This document shows positions 17,372 through 26,693 of a DNA stretch of 64,000 bases, piece after piece. The translations under genes were made by a program, and so were the position numbers. The notes beneath the pieces were generated by a model. It ran no database searches. It saw only the letters and a list, made by a program, of their open reading frames with translations, and was not told the origin of the DNA. How positions within the stretch are numbered: position 1 is the first letter of the stretch; every line of letters begins with the position of its first letter. The stretch covers positions 29,467 to 93,466 of the forward strand of contig CANJLH010000013.1 in the NCBI GenBank assembly GCA_947475415.1. Direction: 5' to 3'. Source of the DNA: Caulobacteraceae bacterium (lineage in GTDB: Bacteria > Pseudomonadota > Alphaproteobacteria > Caulobacterales > Caulobacteraceae).

Positions 17372-18961
17372 CTAGCCGGCAACCTTGAGCGGCAGGAAGG
17401 ATGTGCGGCCGTTGCGGTGCACGCCGACCAGGACGCTCTGGCGCCCGGCCTTCTTGGCGCCGTCCACCACGCTTGCGAGATCGGCGGCGCTGGTCACGTC
17501 ACGATCCCCGGCCCGCACGATCACATCACCCCGGCGCAGGCCCTTCTGGGCGGCGTCTGAATCCTGGTCGACACCTTCGATCACCACACCCTGGACATCA
17601 GCGGCCAGGCCGTAGCGCTGGCGCGCCGCTGCATCCAATGGGGCCAGGGCGAGGCCAATCACCGCAGGCCGCTGCGCGCCAGCCGCCGCCGCACCGCCTT
17701 CTGAGCCGGGATTGCGCGGGTTGAGGGCGTTTGCCGCCAGCTCCTTCTCCGAAGGCCGCACGCCGGAGCGCACGTCCACCGACTTGCGCTTGCCGCTACG
17801 GATCAGGTCCAGCCGCAGGGTCGCCCCGGCGCTCGCCTTGGCCACTTCGCGGGTCAGTTCAGCGGAGGATTTGATGGATTTTCCATTCACCGCGGTGACG
17901 ATGTCGCCGGGCAGCAGGCCCGCCCGCTGTGAAGGACCGCCGTCAACCGTGTCGTTGACGATGGCGCCCCGTTGATCCGGAACGCCCTGGGCTTCCGCCA
18001 TCTCGGCGGTGAAGTTCTGGATCGTCGCGCCGATGTAGCCGCGGGTGATCTTGCCCCCGGTCATCAACTGCTTGGTGATGGTGTCGGCCACGTCGGCGGG
18101 CACGGCGAAGCCGATTCCAACCGAGCCGCCCGAAGGGGAGAAGATCGCCGTGTTCACCCCGATCACCCGACCGTAGATATCAAAGGTCGGCCCGCCGGAG
18201 TTACCCCGGTTTATGGGCGCATCGATCTGGATGTAGTCGACGAAGGTCTCACCGATGTCGCGGCCATAGGCAGAGATGATCCCGGCAGTGGCGGTGCCGC
18301 CCAGGCCGAAAGGATTTCCGACGGTGATCACCCAGTCGCCGACCCGAGGTTTGGCGGAATTCTCAAAGTTCACAAAGGGAAATCCTGTTCCCTTAACCTT
18401 TAGAACGGCGAGGTCAGTGCCCTCATCCCGGCCGACCACCGTGGCGTCGAGCTCGCGCTCATCCTTCATCACGATCTTGATGGTCTCGGCGTTCTCCACC
18501 ACGTGGTTGTTGGTGACGATGTAGCCGTCCGCCGAGATGAAGAAGCCCGAGCCGGCCGACTGTTGCGTTGGGCCGCGCGGTTGGCCCCGCGGCGGCGTCT
18601 TAGGCGCCGGTGCGTTGTCCGGCCCGGCGCCGTCATCCTGCTGCTCGTCGTCCTCGCCCGGCTGTCCGGGCTGCACATTGAAGGGGAAGTTTTCAAAACC
18701 GGGAATGCGCCGTAGGGAGCTGGCCTCAACTCTGGTGGTGACATTGATTGACACCACGGCGGGCGACACCTGCTCGAAGATGTCGGCGAAGGACATCGGC
18801 GAACCCGGCGGCGGCGCGAACACCGGCGTCGCGGAGGTTCGTATCAAGCTGGGTTGCTGGTCAGCATGGGCCTGCGACAGGCCTGCGCCGGCCATGGCCG
18901 CAGCCATGACGCCGGCGCCGGCGATGGCGCCCAGGAGGTACCCGGTCTTCTTGGAAGTCAT
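17372..18961 (-). CDS. degP: Periplasmic serine protease, DegP/HtrA (Do) family
   Basis: 529 aa from the ATG at 18961, which is directly followed by a basic start and a signal segment (LLGAIAGAGVMAAAMAGAG); the frame runs 29 codons farther up without a better start. Triad: His in IVTNNHVVENAE, Asp in DEGTDLAVLK, Ser in NRGNSGGPTF. Two PDZ domains follow (GYIGATIQNF..., then PAVIGLALAPLD...). A Pro/Gln/Asp-rich insert lies before the His, as in alphaproteobacterial members. It degrades misfolded envelope proteins. It leads the run degP-regulator-kinase-glnE. Confidence 0.95.
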   Translation of the reverse strand: MTSKKTGYLLGAIAGAGVMAAAMAGAGLSQAHADQQPSLIRTSATPVFAPPPGSPMSFADIFEQVSPAVVSINVTTRVEASSLRRIPGFENFPFNVQPGQPGEDDEQQDDGAGPDNAPAPKTPPRGQPRGPTQQSAGSGFFISADGYIVTNNHVVENAETIKIVMKDERELDATVVGRDEGTDLAVLKVKGTGFPFVNFENSAKPRVGDWVITVGNPFGLGGTATAGIISAYGRDIGETFVDYIQIDAPINRGNSGGPTFDIYGRVIGVNTAIFSPSGGSVGIGFAVPADVADTITKQLMTGGKITRGYIGATIQNFTAEMAEAQGVPDQRGAIVNDTVDGGPSQRAGLLPGDIVTAVNGKSIKSSAELTREVAKASAGATLRLDLIRSGKRKSVDVRSGVRPSEKELAANALNPRNPGSEGGAAAAGAQRPAVIGLALAPLDAAARQRYGLAADVQGVVIEGVDQDSDAAQKGLRRGDVIVRAGDRDVTSAADLASVVDGAKKAGRQSVLVGVHRNGRTSFLPLKVAG

Positions 18962-19084
18962 CTCGATCTGGTTCCCTGCGGACCCTGTTTGGCCGCAATC
19001 AGTGGTGCGCGCGCCCCTATCTAAGTGCGATGCCTCAGGGCGCAACAAGGCACAAGTTACGTTTACGTCACGCGCAGTCCCATT

Positions 19085-19558
19085 TTATGGGTCGTGCGTC
19101 GGCATGGCCTGCGCCTGCGGCCCGGACTCGGCGAGCCTCGCCAGCGCCGCCGCCTCCGCTTCGGAGAGCGGCGCGTTTTCGGCGACCGCGCGCAGGCGCC
19201 CGAACCATAGCAGCAGACCAAACAACGCCACCAGCAGCGGCGCGCCCCAGAGCACGGCGTTTCCGAGATTCAGCCGAGGCCTCAAAAGCACGAATTCGCC
19301 ATATCGATCGACCAGGAAGCGCTTGATCTGGTCGTCGCTTTGACCGCGCGCCACCTGCTCGCGGACGATCTGACGCAGATCACGGGCCAGGGTCGCTTCG
19401 GAATCATCAATGGATTCGTTCTGACAGACGAGGCAGCGGACCTCCTGGAAGATCGCCCGAGCCCGGGCCTCCTGCCCCGGATCGCGCAAACGATCGGCGG
19501 GGTCGGCGGCCGCGCCCATGCACAGCAGAGCGGCCAGGACCATAAGACCACGCCTCAC
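19085..19558 (-). CDS. ccmH: Cytochrome c maturation protein CcmH/CycL
   Basis: 157 aa from a GTG at 19558 that overlaps the ccmF stop (GTGA). It has an N-terminal signal segment, the thiol motif RCLVCQNESIDDSEATLARDLR, and a C-terminal membrane helix (AVLWGAPLLVALFGLLLWFG). It reduces apocytochrome c or holds it for heme attachment in the periplasm. It is the last gene of the ccmI-E-F-H run; degP starts 124 bases downstream. Confidence 0.93.
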   Translation of the reverse strand: MRRGLMVLAALLCMGAAADPADRLRDPGQEARARAIFQEVRCLVCQNESIDDSEATLARDLRQIVREQVARGQSDDQIKRFLVDRYGEFVLLRPRLNLGNAVLWGAPLLVALFGLLLWFGRLRAVAENAPLSEAEAAALARLAESGPQAQAMPTHDP

Positions 19559-21543
19559 GCCTGGGTCTCCGTGGGCGCATTGGCCTTCCGGCGCGCCACG
19601 CCAAGGCGCAACCTGCGATCCGAGAGTGAGATCGCTCCGCCCAGCGCCATCAGCAGCGGACCCAGGAAAATCAGGCTCGCCCAGGGATTCCAATAGGCCC
19701 GCACCAGCCAGACAGGCGCCCCCGCTCCATCCCGCCGCTCACCAAGCACCACATACAGATGGCTGAACCCCCGCTGACAGATGGCCACCTCAGAGGTCGT
19801 CTGCCCACCGGTGTGGAAGACGCGGCGTTCGGGCCTCGCCGTGCAGACCAGCTCGCCCTGGCGCACCGCCCGGATCGTTCCGCGTTCGGCGTCAAAATTC
19901 GGGCCCGCGACCTGGTCAATCCGCTCCAGGGTCAGGTGATAAGCACCGACGTCCAGGCTGCGGCCGACGCTCAGCGTCTCCGCGGCCTCGACCTTCCAGG
20001 TGGTTTCGAAACATGCGCCCAGCACGAACACGCCCAGTCCGGCGTGCGCCAGGGTCATTCCCCAGGCCCCACGCGGCAGGCCTGAGAACCGCCGCCAGAC
20101 CTCCGCCGTCGGAGCGCGAAAGGCGCGGGTGCGTTCCAGGAGTTCAGCCGCCGATCCGGCGATCAGCCAGGCGCCCAGCGCGACGCCCGCCGCCCCCCAG
20201 GCGTGCCGTGGGCTGACCAGCATCAATGTCGCCAGCCCCGCAGCGACCGCAAGCCCTGCCGCGAGCCCCAGGCGCTGGGCCACCCCCGTCGCGTCGCCCC
20301 GCTTCCAGGCCAGCAACGGCCCGGCCGGTGTCAGGATCAACAGCGCCGCCATCAGCGGCGTGAAGGTCAGATTAAAATAGGGCGGTCCCACCGAAATCGC
20401 CCGACCGTCCATGGCCTCGCGGATCAGCGGATAGAGCGTGCCCAGCACCACCGTTGTCGTCGCCGCCGATAACAGCACATTGTTGAGCACCAGCGCGCTC
20501 TCGCGGCTTATGGGCGCAAACACGCCGCCAGGGGCGATCGCCGGCGCACGCCAGGCAAACAGACCAAATCCCACCCCCGCTGAGAGACCCAGGATCGCCA
20601 GCAACAGCACCCCTCGCGTTGGATCCACCGCGAACGCATGCACCGAAGTCAGCACGCCGGACCGGACCAGGAAGGCGCCCAGCATCGAGAATGTAAAGGC
20701 CGTCAGCGCCAGGAACACCGTCCAGCCGGCCAGGGCGCCGCGCTTTTCGGTGACGATGGCCGAATGCAGCAGCGCCGTGGCCACCAGCCAAGGCATGAAG
20801 CTGGCGTTCTCCACCGGGTCCCAGAACCACCAACCACCCCAGCCAAGTTCATAATAGGCCCAGAATGCGCCAAGGGTGATGCCGACGGTGAGCAGGCTCC
20901 AGGCCGTCAGCGCCCAGGGCCTCACCCAGCGCGCCCAGGCCGCATCCACCCGCCCCTCGATCAAAGCCGCGACCGCCAGGGAAAACACCACCGACATGCC
21001 GACATAGCCGCCGTAGAGGAATGGCGGATGGATGGCGAGCGCCGGGTCCTGTAGCAGCGGATTGAGGGAGCGGCCCTCCACCGGCGGATTCAGCAGCCGC
21101 AGAAGCGGATTGGACGCGAACACCGTGTAGGCCAGGAAGATCGCGCCGAGGCCGCCTTGCACGGCCACGGCCGAAGCGCGAAGACTCGCCCGCAGCCCCT
21201 TGCCGAACATCGCCATCACCGCGCCGTAGCCCGTCAGCGCCAAGCACCACAGCAGCATCGAGCCCTCGTGGCTGCCCCATGCGCCGGCCACCCGATAGAG
21301 CAGCGGCTTTTCCGTGTGCGAGTTGGCGGCTACGTTCGCCACTGAGAAGTCGGAAGTCACGAACGCATGCAACAGGGCCGCGAAAGCCGCCGCAACCGAG
21401 ACGAAAGCAGCGATCGCCGCGCCCTGCCCCGCCGCCGCCAACAGCGCCGAGCGCCGCAACCGTCCAAGTCCCGATAGCAGGGTTTGAGCCAGCGCCATCG
21501 CCAACGCCAGCACCAGTGAAAAGGAGCCGATTTCTGTGATCAC
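19555..21543 (-). CDS. ccmF: Heme lyase subunit CcmF/CycK
   Basis: 662 aa from a GTG at 21543 overlapping the ccmE stop. It is a many-pass membrane protein with the tryptophan-rich heme-handling motif GWGGWWFWDPVENASFMPW near residue 230 and conserved segments NSHTEKPLLYRVAGAWGSHEGS and HPPFLYGGYVG. It passes heme from holo-CcmE to apocytochrome c together with CcmH and CcmI. Length is normal for the family. Confidence 0.96.
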   Translation of the reverse strand: MITEIGSFSLVLALAMALAQTLLSGLGRLRRSALLAAAGQGAAIAAFVSVAAAFAALLHAFVTSDFSVANVAANSHTEKPLLYRVAGAWGSHEGSMLLWCLALTGYGAVMAMFGKGLRASLRASAVAVQGGLGAIFLAYTVFASNPLLRLLNPPVEGRSLNPLLQDPALAIHPPFLYGGYVGMSVVFSLAVAALIEGRVDAAWARWVRPWALTAWSLLTVGITLGAFWAYYELGWGGWWFWDPVENASFMPWLVATALLHSAIVTEKRGALAGWTVFLALTAFTFSMLGAFLVRSGVLTSVHAFAVDPTRGVLLLAILGLSAGVGFGLFAWRAPAIAPGGVFAPISRESALVLNNVLLSAATTTVVLGTLYPLIREAMDGRAISVGPPYFNLTFTPLMAALLILTPAGPLLAWKRGDATGVAQRLGLAAGLAVAAGLATLMLVSPRHAWGAAGVALGAWLIAGSAAELLERTRAFRAPTAEVWRRFSGLPRGAWGMTLAHAGLGVFVLGACFETTWKVEAAETLSVGRSLDVGAYHLTLERIDQVAGPNFDAERGTIRAVRQGELVCTARPERRVFHTGGQTTSEVAICQRGFSHLYVVLGERRDGAGAPVWLVRAYWNPWASLIFLGPLLMALGGAISLSDRRLRLGVARRKANAPTETQA

Positions 21544-22028
21544 CGCGGCGGCGCCTTTGCATAGGCGGCCTTGGCGCCGTCGCCGCGCCACTCGCCCTGC
21601 GCCTTCAGCGCGGCGGCCACCTCGCGGGGCATGTAGCGCTCGTCGTGTTTGGCCAGCACCTGCTTGGCCTGAAAGGTCCCGTCAGCCGAGAACGCGCCGA
21701 TCGCCACCACGCCCTGGCCTTCGCGAAACAGGTCGGGAAGATCGCCTTGAAATCGCACCCGGTCGCTGGCGATTCGGTCGGCGATGGTGAAATCCACGCG
21801 CCCGTTGGGATGTTTGACAACGCTGCCCACCGCCACCAGTCCGCCAAGCTGCAAGGCGCGGCCCGGTGGCGGTCGCGCCGCATCTGCCTGCGACGGCGTG
21901 TAGAAAAAGGAGATTGAATTCCTGAGCCCGAACAGGGTCAGGCCCACCGCCAGCGCAAGCACCGGCGCGATAGCCAGGACGAGCATCAGCCGACGGCGCG
22001 CCTTGGGGGACTTGGGTCGCAAGTTCAT
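21540..22028 (-). CDS. ccmE: Periplasmic heme chaperone CcmE/CycJ
   Basis: 162 aa. The N-terminal membrane anchor (LMLVLAIAPVLALAVGLTLF) is followed by the OB-fold domain. The heme-binding His is in VLAKHDERYMPREV and the family motif GLVAVGSVV is present. The start codon overlaps the ccmI stop by 4 bases and its stop overlaps the ccmF start, so translation is probably coupled through the operon. Confidence 0.95.
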   Translation of the reverse strand: MNLRPKSPKARRRLMLVLAIAPVLALAVGLTLFGLRNSISFFYTPSQADAARPPPGRALQLGGLVAVGSVVKHPNGRVDFTIADRIASDRVRFQGDLPDLFREGQGVVAIGAFSADGTFQAKQVLAKHDERYMPREVAAALKAQGEWRGDGAKAAYAKAPPR

Positions 22029-23092
22029 CGCATTGGCTCCGTCTGGGCCGCCGCCTTGAGCTGCTCCATCACCGCCGGCTTGCCGGCGTAACGCGCGTTC
22101 GCCTTTGCAAGCGCCGCATCGCGTTGGGCGACATCGCCCAGAACGGCGTAGGACCGCACCAGCCGCACCCAACCGTCAGGATCATCAGGTTGCGTCTCCA
22201 GCCGCGCCGCCAGCCCTGCAACCATGCCGCGGATAACCTGCAGCGTCGGCGCGCCGGGCGCCGGCGCCGCAACCGGCCGTTCGGCCTCCGTGATCGCCCC
22301 AGCCAGCCCCTCTCGTCGCGGATCGTCCTTGGGCAATTCCGCCAATAGTCCGCGCCAGACCGCCAGACCTTTGTCCCGATCACCCTGAATCACTTCGACG
22401 CGAGCCAGATGGAAGCGCGCGATCACAGAACGGGGATCACGCTTCAACGCCTCGCGAAAGGCATCCTGGGCGTCAGCGGGCGCACCGCCGTCGGCCTGGG
22501 CGACAAGCATCTCGCCCAGCATTTCCCACAGATCCGCGCGGCCCGGCGCGAGCTTGATCGCCGCCCGCAGAGCGCGGGCTGCGCCGGGTGCGTCGCCGGA
22601 AGCGTCGCGGGCCATGGCGAGATATCGAAAGCCTTCGGGATCTGACGGCTTGTCCCGGGTCATCGCGCCTAAGACGACAGCCATTTGCGGCGCGCTAAGG
22701 GTCGCTGGATCTGCTGCGCGCCATTCCGCGAACCGCTTTGCGAAGGGCTGGTCTCCCAGCCCCAGCGAACCGATCAGCAGGTAGACGCCCAAGGCCAGGA
22801 TTGGCGCGCCGCCCGCGATGCCCAGAGCCACGCCTCGTCCATCGGCGCTCCAGGGCGCCTCTGGCGCTTCTGCGGCGGCGAGCAGCCGGCGCGCGGCCTC
22901 GGCATGCGCCTGGGCGCGGGCCTCTCCCTCGATCAGTCCGCGGTCTGCAAGATCATCGATCTCCGCGAGCTGGCGCTGATAGAGGCGCATGGTTGAATCG
23001 GCGAGATCAGGCCGCAAAGTGGCGCCGCGGTGGAGCACAAGCCCGGCGGCGAGCGCGGACAGCACCCCGGCGGCGATCCAGAAACCGATCAT
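22025..23092 (-). CDS. ccmI: Cytochrome c maturation protein CcmI/CycH
   Basis: 355 aa. Two membrane helices (IGFWIAAGVLSALAAGLVL at the start and ALGIAGGAPILALGVYLLIG after about residue 90) flank a cytoplasmic loop rich in acidic and Arg residues, and a periplasmic TPR-like domain follows (GFRYLAMARDASGDAPGAAR and later repeats). It binds apocytochrome c and presents it to CcmF/CcmH. It is the first gene of the ccm run. Confidence 0.92.
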   Translation of the reverse strand: MIGFWIAAGVLSALAAGLVLHRGATLRPDLADSTMRLYQRQLAEIDDLADRGLIEGEARAQAHAEAARRLLAAAEAPEAPWSADGRGVALGIAGGAPILALGVYLLIGSLGLGDQPFAKRFAEWRAADPATLSAPQMAVVLGAMTRDKPSDPEGFRYLAMARDASGDAPGAARALRAAIKLAPGRADLWEMLGEMLVAQADGGAPADAQDAFREALKRDPRSVIARFHLARVEVIQGDRDKGLAVWRGLLAELPKDDPRREGLAGAITEAERPVAAPAPGAPTLQVIRGMVAGLAARLETQPDDPDGWVRLVRSYAVLGDVAQRDAALAKANARYAGKPAVMEQLKAAAQTEPMR

Positions 23093-23135
23093 GGCCGGCG
23101 TTTATACGAAGCCGCTCGACTGTGCGAGGCCTGGG

Positions 23136-24527
23136 TTACGCAGATGGACCGGATCGCGCGCCTTCACTCCCGGCGGCTGCGGCGGCGCGCCGTCTGACCA
23201 GTTCCGCAGCTTTCCGATCGTGGATCATGCCGATGAATTCCGCCACGACCGATAGGTAGTGCTGGGCAAGACTTAAGTCCTCGATCTCGCCGTGCCGCAT
23301 CCGATCAAGGACTTCATCGATGTACTGCTCAAAACTCTCATCGAGATGTTCGATAAGTTTTACCCGGGCCGACGCGAAGCCGCCATTGTGGGCGCACGCG
23401 CGAGACTCTGCGGCGAACGCCAGCAGGGTCACCGCGCGCTTCACCGCCTGAGGATCGGGCGGCGCGATCAGCTTTGGCCGCAGCTTGACGATATTCGCCA
23501 GCCTGACGGCCTGTGTCGGTACGGCCACGGCGACGGCCTTCTCGGCCGCCTTGAACCGGGCCTCTACGGCCGCGGCGAGGATCTGCTTCTGACGGGCGAT
23601 CCGCTTTCCCCAGGGCCCCTCGCGGTCCAGTTCGATGGCCTGTTCCAGTTCGATGATCTGGAGGGTGGCGATTTCGATGAACTTGGCGGACGCGATACCG
23701 GCGGCCGCGCCGCCATCCAGATCGAGCACACCCATCGCCGCGATGCTCGAATCCACGGCGTCCATGGTCCGTAACGCAAAGGGCGCCAGCTCCATGTCGG
23801 CCAGCACCCGCTCGCCCGGCCTCTGCATCACCGCCGAGATAACGCGAAGGATGGTCCACGGTTGATCAAGTTGCGCCGCCAGCAATTCAAAGAAGCCGAG
23901 GCCCGCATCGTCAATCACATCGACGGCGTCCTTGTAGGCCAGACGCGCCGCGGCGGCGTTTGCATCCGATGGCCTGTTGATCCATTCCGACATCCGGGCC
24001 ACGGCGCGCCGTGCGATTGGCGCCAGTTCAAAACAGCTCGCCAGCTGATCCGCCCCACCGGGCCTGACCCCGTTGCAGAGCGTTACCGCACGGTCGAAAT
24101 CTAGCGTGGTTGGAAACTTGAGGTTCTGCGCGGCCACGCGCGCCAGCGCATCCAACGGTCCAGGACCCCGGCTTGATCCTATGAGGTCGTCCAGGTGCGT
24201 CCTGGCGGCGGCGACTTCTTCGGCGGCTTGAACCTTGAGCCCGCGCCAGATCAGCGGCAGGGCCTTGGCCGGAAACACCAGGCGGTCGGAAGTCCGGCCA
24301 TCACCGGCGAACAGCGCTGAGATCGGCTGAAGCGCCGCCACCCGCAGCCGTCGCTCTTCAGCTTCGGCATCGACAAGCAACCGGATCTCCGCCAGCGCGG
24401 CATCCTGCGATTGGCTGAGCGCAGCACGCAGACCGTCAATGACGCGATCCGGCGAAACCTCCATGAGGCCCCGGACAATTTCGAGCTTTTCCTCAGGGAG
24501 GCCGGCCATATTCATGTCCGCACGCAA
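23136..24527 (-). CDS. Conserved-looking helical protein of unknown function
   Basis: 463 aa, no signal peptide and no membrane helix seen. Nearly all predicted helix, with Ala-rich amphipathic repeats and several Asp/Glu-Leu patterns; the middle (FFELLAAQLDQPWTILRVIS) and the C-terminus (EDLSLAQHYLSVVAEFIGMI) look folded rather than low complexity. I do not recognise the family. It starts just past the kinase gene 24588-25979 in the same direction and ends 43 bases before ccmI, so it could be read from either promoter region. A start at the second ATG (24515) is possible. Confidence 0.7.
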   Translation of the reverse strand: MRADMNMAGLPEEKLEIVRGLMEVSPDRVIDGLRAALSQSQDAALAEIRLLVDAEAEERRLRVAALQPISALFAGDGRTSDRLVFPAKALPLIWRGLKVQAAEEVAAARTHLDDLIGSSRGPGPLDALARVAAQNLKFPTTLDFDRAVTLCNGVRPGGADQLASCFELAPIARRAVARMSEWINRPSDANAAAARLAYKDAVDVIDDAGLGFFELLAAQLDQPWTILRVISAVMQRPGERVLADMELAPFALRTMDAVDSSIAAMGVLDLDGGAAAGIASAKFIEIATLQIIELEQAIELDREGPWGKRIARQKQILAAAVEARFKAAEKAVAVAVPTQAVRLANIVKLRPKLIAPPDPQAVKRAVTLLAFAAESRACAHNGGFASARVKLIEHLDESFEQYIDEVLDRMRHGEIEDLSLAQHYLSVVAEFIGMIHDRKAAELVRRRAAAAAGSEGARSGPSA

Positions 24528-24587
24528 AATGCGTTCAGTGGCCCTTATGGCTTACGGCCGTTAAGGAATTCCAAAAATCGTTGTTTT

Positions 24588-25979
24588 TCAATAATCGGCC
24601 CGGGGCAACTCCAGGCTGACGGCGAGCCCCCCCAAACTTGAATCCCCCAGGTTGAGCGAGCCGCCATAGGCGCGGGCGAGTTCATCGACGATCGACAGGC
24701 CGAGCCCCGACCCGGGCGCTGTCTCGTCGAGCCGCGCGCCCCGCTGCAACACTTCCTGACGGCGGTCCGGCGGTAATCCCGCCCCATCATCCTCAATGGT
24801 CAGGCGGATCCGGTCTTCCGCCGCCGTATCGGCGCGAACCCGGACCTTGGAAACACACCATTTGCAGGCGTTCTCCATGGGATTTCCGGCCATCTCCATG
24901 AAATCCTGGCGTTCACCCCGGAAAATCAGCGCCTCGTCGGCATCCCAGTCGATGGTGACGCCCTTGTCGCGGTGGATTCGCTCCAGGGTGCGCGCGAGTT
25001 CGTCGAGAACTTCCGCCACGGAAGTTCGCTCGCCCTGGCCCTGGGTGCGGGCGGCGGCGCGGGCGCGGCGCAGGTGATGATCGACCTGTTGGCGCATCAC
25101 CTCGGCCTGACGGGTGACAACCTCACCCAGCGGGCCGGGCCGCTGCGCCGCCTCAGTCAGCATGACCGTCAACGGAGTCTTGAGGGCGTGCGCAAGGTTC
25201 CCCACGTGGGTGCGCTGGCGCTCCACGACTTCCTGGTTGTGAGCCATCAGGGCGTTGAGTTCATCGGCCAGAGGGGTGAGTTCGCTTGGGTAGCGCTGAA
25301 CCAGCCGTTCGGCGCGCCCGCGGCGCACCTCGGCGATCTCCCGCTTCAGATCGAACAGCGGGCGCAGACCTACTCTGACTTGCAAAACCACCGCCGCCAC
25401 CAGGCCTGCGCCCAACAGAACGAATGCCGTCGCCGTGGCCGCCATGAAGCCGCGCACGTCGCGGTCGACGGGGGTGCGGTCTTCGGCGGCCACGAAGATC
25501 ACCGGCGCCTTGCGGCCGGGCAGCGTCGCCTGTGACGCCAAGGTTCGCACAGGCTCGCCCAATGGTCCCTTCGCGTCGTACGCCACGGGTGTGCCCGGCT
25601 TCTCCTTAAGCGCCCCCAGAACTTCGCGCGGGATGCGCATCTCGCTGTCCCAGAGTGAGCGTGAGCGCACGACGGCTCGTGTCGCGCCATCCGCAACCGA
25701 TTCGGATATCTGCCAGTAGCGTCCCGAGTAGGCGCGCACAGCGCGTTCATCGGTGAGCGCGGGGCCGACGACGCCCCCCCGCTCGTCGATCGTCGAGGCG
25801 GCCAGCAGGTTGTCGATCAACTCCGTGAGGCTTTGGTCGAGGCGGCGCAGCGCCGCCTGCTGGAAAAGCAGCACCAGCACGACGGATGAAACCACCAGAA
25901 CCGCCAGGCTCCAGCCCGCAGCAAGTAGAACTAGGCGGCGGACGAGGGAAGAGGCGCCGCGCTGTGTCGCCGCGCTCAC
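24588..25979 (-). CDS. Sensor histidine kinase, PhoQ-like
   Basis: 463 aa. Two membrane helices (LVLLAAGWSLAVLVVSSVVLVLL; FVLLGAGLVAAVVLQV) bracket a ~150-residue periplasmic domain, then HAMP-like and catalytic parts. H-box GNLAHALKTPLTVML, G1 IEDDGAGLPPD and G2 APGSGLGLSIV are normal. The N-box reads GNPMENACKW where a hydrophobic residue is expected at the Pro; the key Asn is kept. The gene overlaps its response regulator by 4 bases. PhoQ-like kinases sense divalent cations or membrane stress, but the signal here is not shown. Confidence 0.9.
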   Translation of the reverse strand: MSAATQRGASSLVRRLVLLAAGWSLAVLVVSSVVLVLLFQQAALRRLDQSLTELIDNLLAASTIDERGGVVGPALTDERAVRAYSGRYWQISESVADGATRAVVRSRSLWDSEMRIPREVLGALKEKPGTPVAYDAKGPLGEPVRTLASQATLPGRKAPVIFVAAEDRTPVDRDVRGFMAATATAFVLLGAGLVAAVVLQVRVGLRPLFDLKREIAEVRRGRAERLVQRYPSELTPLADELNALMAHNQEVVERQRTHVGNLAHALKTPLTVMLTEAAQRPGPLGEVVTRQAEVMRQQVDHHLRRARAAARTQGQGERTSVAEVLDELARTLERIHRDKGVTIDWDADEALIFRGERQDFMEMAGNPMENACKWCVSKVRVRADTAAEDRIRLTIEDDGAGLPPDRRQEVLQRGARLDETAPGSGLGLSIVDELARAYGGSLNLGDSSLGGLAVSLELPRADY

Positions 25980-26668
25980 GATTCCGCCGGCGCGCCCGCC
26001 TCTTCGCCCGGCGGACAGACCAAGCGATAGCCAAGCCCCCGGGCGGTCTCGATCCGATCAGCGCCGATCTTCTTGCGCACCCGGCCCACGAACACCTCGA
26101 TAGTGTTGGAATCGCGATCGAAGTCCTGATCATAGAGGTGTTCGACCAGCTCGGTTCGGCTGATCACCCGGCCCTGATGCATAATCAGGTAGTGCAGCAG
26201 CCGGTACTCCAGTGACGTCAGGCGCAGCGGCTCGCCGTTCACCGACGCCCGCGCAGCACGCGGATCCAGTCGCAGCCCCCCACAGGCGAGATTGGGCGCG
26301 GCGTGGCCAGCCGAACGCCGCAATAGCGCCCGCAGCCGGGCAAGCAACTCCTCGGTGTGGAACGGTTTGGCCAGATAGTCGTCGGCGCCGGCGTCGAAAC
26401 CCGCGACCTTATCGCTCCAACCGCCGCGCGCGGTTAGGATCAACACTGGGGTGGTGATTTTTTCCCGGCGCCAGCGTTCCAGCACCGAGACCCCGTCCAC
26501 CTTCGGCAATCCAAGATCCAGAACCACCGCGTCGTAGGGTTCGGTCTCGCCGAGAAACTGAGCCTCTTCCCCGTCCGGCGCGTGATCGATGGCGTATCCG
26601 GCGTCGCTTAGCGCCAGCTTCAGCTGACGGGCGAGGTCGGGGTCGTCTTCCACCAGGAGAATGCGCAA
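25976..26668 (-). CDS. OmpR-family response regulator, PhoP-like
   Basis: 230 aa from the TTG at 26668, chosen because GGAAAGG lies 8 bases upstream and because the receiver domain starts right there (LRILLVEDDPDLARQL). Phospho-acceptor Asp in VVLDLGLPKVDG, Lys in YLAKPFHTEELLARL. The winged-helix domain has LTSLEYRLLHYLIMHQG and NTIEVFVGRVRKKIG. It sits between a PepSY gene (25 bases upstream) and its kinase (4-base overlap). Confidence 0.92.
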   Translation of the reverse strand: MRILLVEDDPDLARQLKLALSDAGYAIDHAPDGEEAQFLGETEPYDAVVLDLGLPKVDGVSVLERWRREKITTPVLILTARGGWSDKVAGFDAGADDYLAKPFHTEELLARLRALLRRSAGHAAPNLACGGLRLDPRAARASVNGEPLRLTSLEYRLLHYLIMHQGRVISRTELVEHLYDQDFDRDSNTIEVFVGRVRKKIGADRIETARGLGYRLVCPPGEEAGAPAES

Positions 26669-26693
26669 GTCTTGAGCCTTTCCAGTTCGCGGC

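Noticed and set aside
19056..19071. Direct repeat in GTTACGTTTACGTCAC upstream of degP as a response regulator site
   Set aside because: The repeat has a period of about six bases, unlike the usual 10-11 base spacing of OmpR-family sites, and it is too short to support alone.
23136..24527. DUF2336-type protein
   Set aside because: Length and helical content are similar, but no clear matching motif was found, so the gene is left without family.
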